Source: Chloroflexi bacterium RBG_16_68_14 | GTDB taxonomy: Bacteria > Chloroflexota > Dehalococcoidia > DSTF01 > RBG-16-68-14 | Direction of reading: 5' to 3' | DNA length: 7,167 nt | Assembly (NCBI GenBank): GCA_001796995.1 | Contig: MGOB01000080.1 | Location: 20,536 to 27,702, forward strand | In this document: one piece after another, positions 6,128 through 7,167 of the stretch | Position numbering within the stretch: the stretch's first letter is position 1 | Layout: each line of letters opens with the position of its first letter | The notes under the pieces: model-generated | Seen by the model: the letters and a program-made list of their open reading frames with translations, nothing else | The model's database searches: none | Told to the model about the DNA's origin: nothing | Program-made: the position numbers and the translations under genes

Positions 6128-7167
6128 TTAGACGGCGGCGGCCTCGCGTCCGCGCTCCGCCGGCAGCGGCACCTCGATCTCGCGCACCAGGCGCGGCCTC
6201 CGGGGCAGGCGCTCGAACGGACGGCTCATCAGTCGCCCCCAGCCGACGATGAGGGCGCCGGCCACAGCCGCGTTCACCAGCGCGAAGATGGGCAGCACTA
6301 CTCCGGCGCTCACCTCGTACTCTCTCCAGATGAGCGTCTCCAGCCCGACCAGGAAGACGTTCACGATGGAGAGCGGCACGAGGAACTTCCAGGCGAACGC
6401 CATCAACTGGTCGATGCGGAAACGGGGCAAGGTGCCCCGGAGCCAGATGAGGATGAAGTAGACGGCGTAGATCTTGGCGGTGAAGAGGATCCAGCCCGGC
6501 ACCACCTTCTCGAGGCCGAAGGTCCACCAGCCGCCGAAGAACAGGGAGGCCGAGACCGCCGACACCGCCACCGCGTTGACCAGCTCCACTGCGTAGAAGA
6601 GGCCCCACTTCATGCCCGAGTACTCGATATGGTAGCCGGCGACGATCTCCGACTCCGCCTCCGCGATGTCCGCCGGCGTTCGGTTCAGTTCGACGGTGGA
6701 GCCGATGAGGAAGATCAGGAAGGCCAGCGGCTGGAAGAAGACCAGCCAGGACCAGTGGATGTCCTGGAAGGCGACGATGCCGCTCAGGCTCATGGTGCCG
6801 GTGAAGGACACCACCGCCAGGAGCGCCAGCACGCCGGGGATCTCGTAGCTGACCAGCATGGCGACCACGCGCATCGCCCCCAGCAGGGCGTACTTGTTGT
6901 TGGAGGCGTAGCCAGCCATGAAGACGATGATGGTCGTCGTTGAGCCGAGGGCGAGCAGGTAGAGCACGCCCACGTTGAGGTCGGCCAGCACCATCTTCTC
7001 GTTCCAGGGGAGCACGGCGAAGGCGAGGATAGCCGGGATGAAGACGACGACGGGGGCCAGGGTGAAGAGGAAACTATCGGCGTCGCGAGGCGTGAGCGCC
7101 TCCTTCTGGATCAGCTTGATGGCGTCGGCGATGGGCTGGAGCAGGCCGAAGGGCCCGACCCGATTGG
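6128..7167 (-). CDS. nuoH: NADH-quinone oxidoreductase subunit H (partial, 5' end outside window)
   Basis: Membrane subunit of complex I that joins the peripheral arm to the membrane arm and lines the quinone chamber. The reading frame is open to the window edge, giving 345 visible residues. The true start lies beyond 7167; an internal GTG at 7015 is not the start. It opens in the conserved NRVGPFGLLQPIADAIKL segment. Then come GAMRVVAMLVSYEIPG (visible residues 97-111) and the charged quinone-site loop STVELNRTPADIAEAESE (156-173), followed by IVAGYHIEYSGMKW. After that are LRGTLPRFRIDQLM (242-255), several more helices and an arginine-rich cytoplasmic tail (about 312-345) that makes it longer than the E. 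coli protein. The usual PFDxPEAE reads PADIAEAE, and the usual AQMISYE reads AMLVSYE, so two normally conserved positions differ. It is followed directly by nuoJ, without nuoI. The stop is TAA at 6130-6128. Confidence 0.97.
   Translation of the reverse strand, partial: NRVGPFGLLQPIADAIKLIQKEALTPRDADSFLFTLAPVVVFIPAILAFAVLPWNEKMVLADLNVGVLYLLALGSTTTIIVFMAGYASNNKYALLGAMRVVAMLVSYEIPGVLALLAVVSFTGTMSLSGIVAFQDIHWSWLVFFQPLAFLIFLIGSTVELNRTPADIAEAESEIVAGYHIEYSGMKWGLFYAVELVNAVAVSAVSASLFFGGWWTFGLEKVVPGWILFTAKIYAVYFILIWLRGTLPRFRIDQLMAFAWKFLVPLSIVNVFLVGLETLIWREYEVSAGVVLPIFALVNAAVAGALIVGWGRLMSRPFERLPRRPRLVREIEVPLPAERGREAAAV

Noticed and set aside
5984..6943. Plus-strand ORF of 319 codons opposite nuoH and nuoJ
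   Set aside because: Acidic, histidine- and glutamine-rich antisense shadow without domain features.

Overview
The window is a stretch of a respiratory complex I (NADH:quinone oxidoreductase, nuo) operon. Every real gene I can support lies on the minus strand. Read in the direction of transcription (right to left) the order is nuoH (5' end outside the window), nuoJ, nuoK, a 63-residue accessory ORF, nuoL, nuoM and nuoN (3' end outside the window). These are all membrane-arm subunits apart from nuoA and the small ORF: NuoH forms the quinone-chamber wall, NuoJ and NuoK form the linking region, and NuoL, NuoM and NuoN are the three antiporter-like proton pumps. Together they turn quinone reduction into proton translocation.

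The organism is a GC-rich bacterium with strong G/C preference at third codon positions and frequent GTG starts. There is no rRNA or other marker gene. The direct nuoH-nuoJ junction without nuoI, the NdhD-like signature in NuoM and the GC-rich double-hairpin intergenic repeats suggest an environmental lineage such as Chloroflexota. That is a low-confidence inference.

Layout: nuoN 1-1466 (partial); nuoM 1482-2951; a 102-nt gap holding double-hairpin repeat copy A; nuoL 3054-4988; small DUF2007-like ORF 4991-5182; a 103-nt gap holding repeat copy B; nuoK 5286-5621; nuoJ 5623-6114; nuoH 6128-7167 (partial). Apart from the two repeat-bearing gaps, genes are separated by only 1-15 nt, as expected of one polycistronic, translationally coupled transcript. 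No gene-free stretch exceeds about 105 nt. No promoter, tRNA, CRISPR array, transposase gene or canonical terminator was found.

The core is ordinary. Points worth a second look are: the paired palindromes whose stems covary and which fill the only two long gaps of the operon; the small soluble protein gene wedged between nuoK and nuoL; nuoJ apparently starting at CTG behind a perfect Shine-Dalgarno sequence; the nuoM start, which is better placed at ATG 2951 with its ribosome site touching a hairpin; and the missing nuoI between nuoH and nuoJ. I found no clear sign of a wholly new system.
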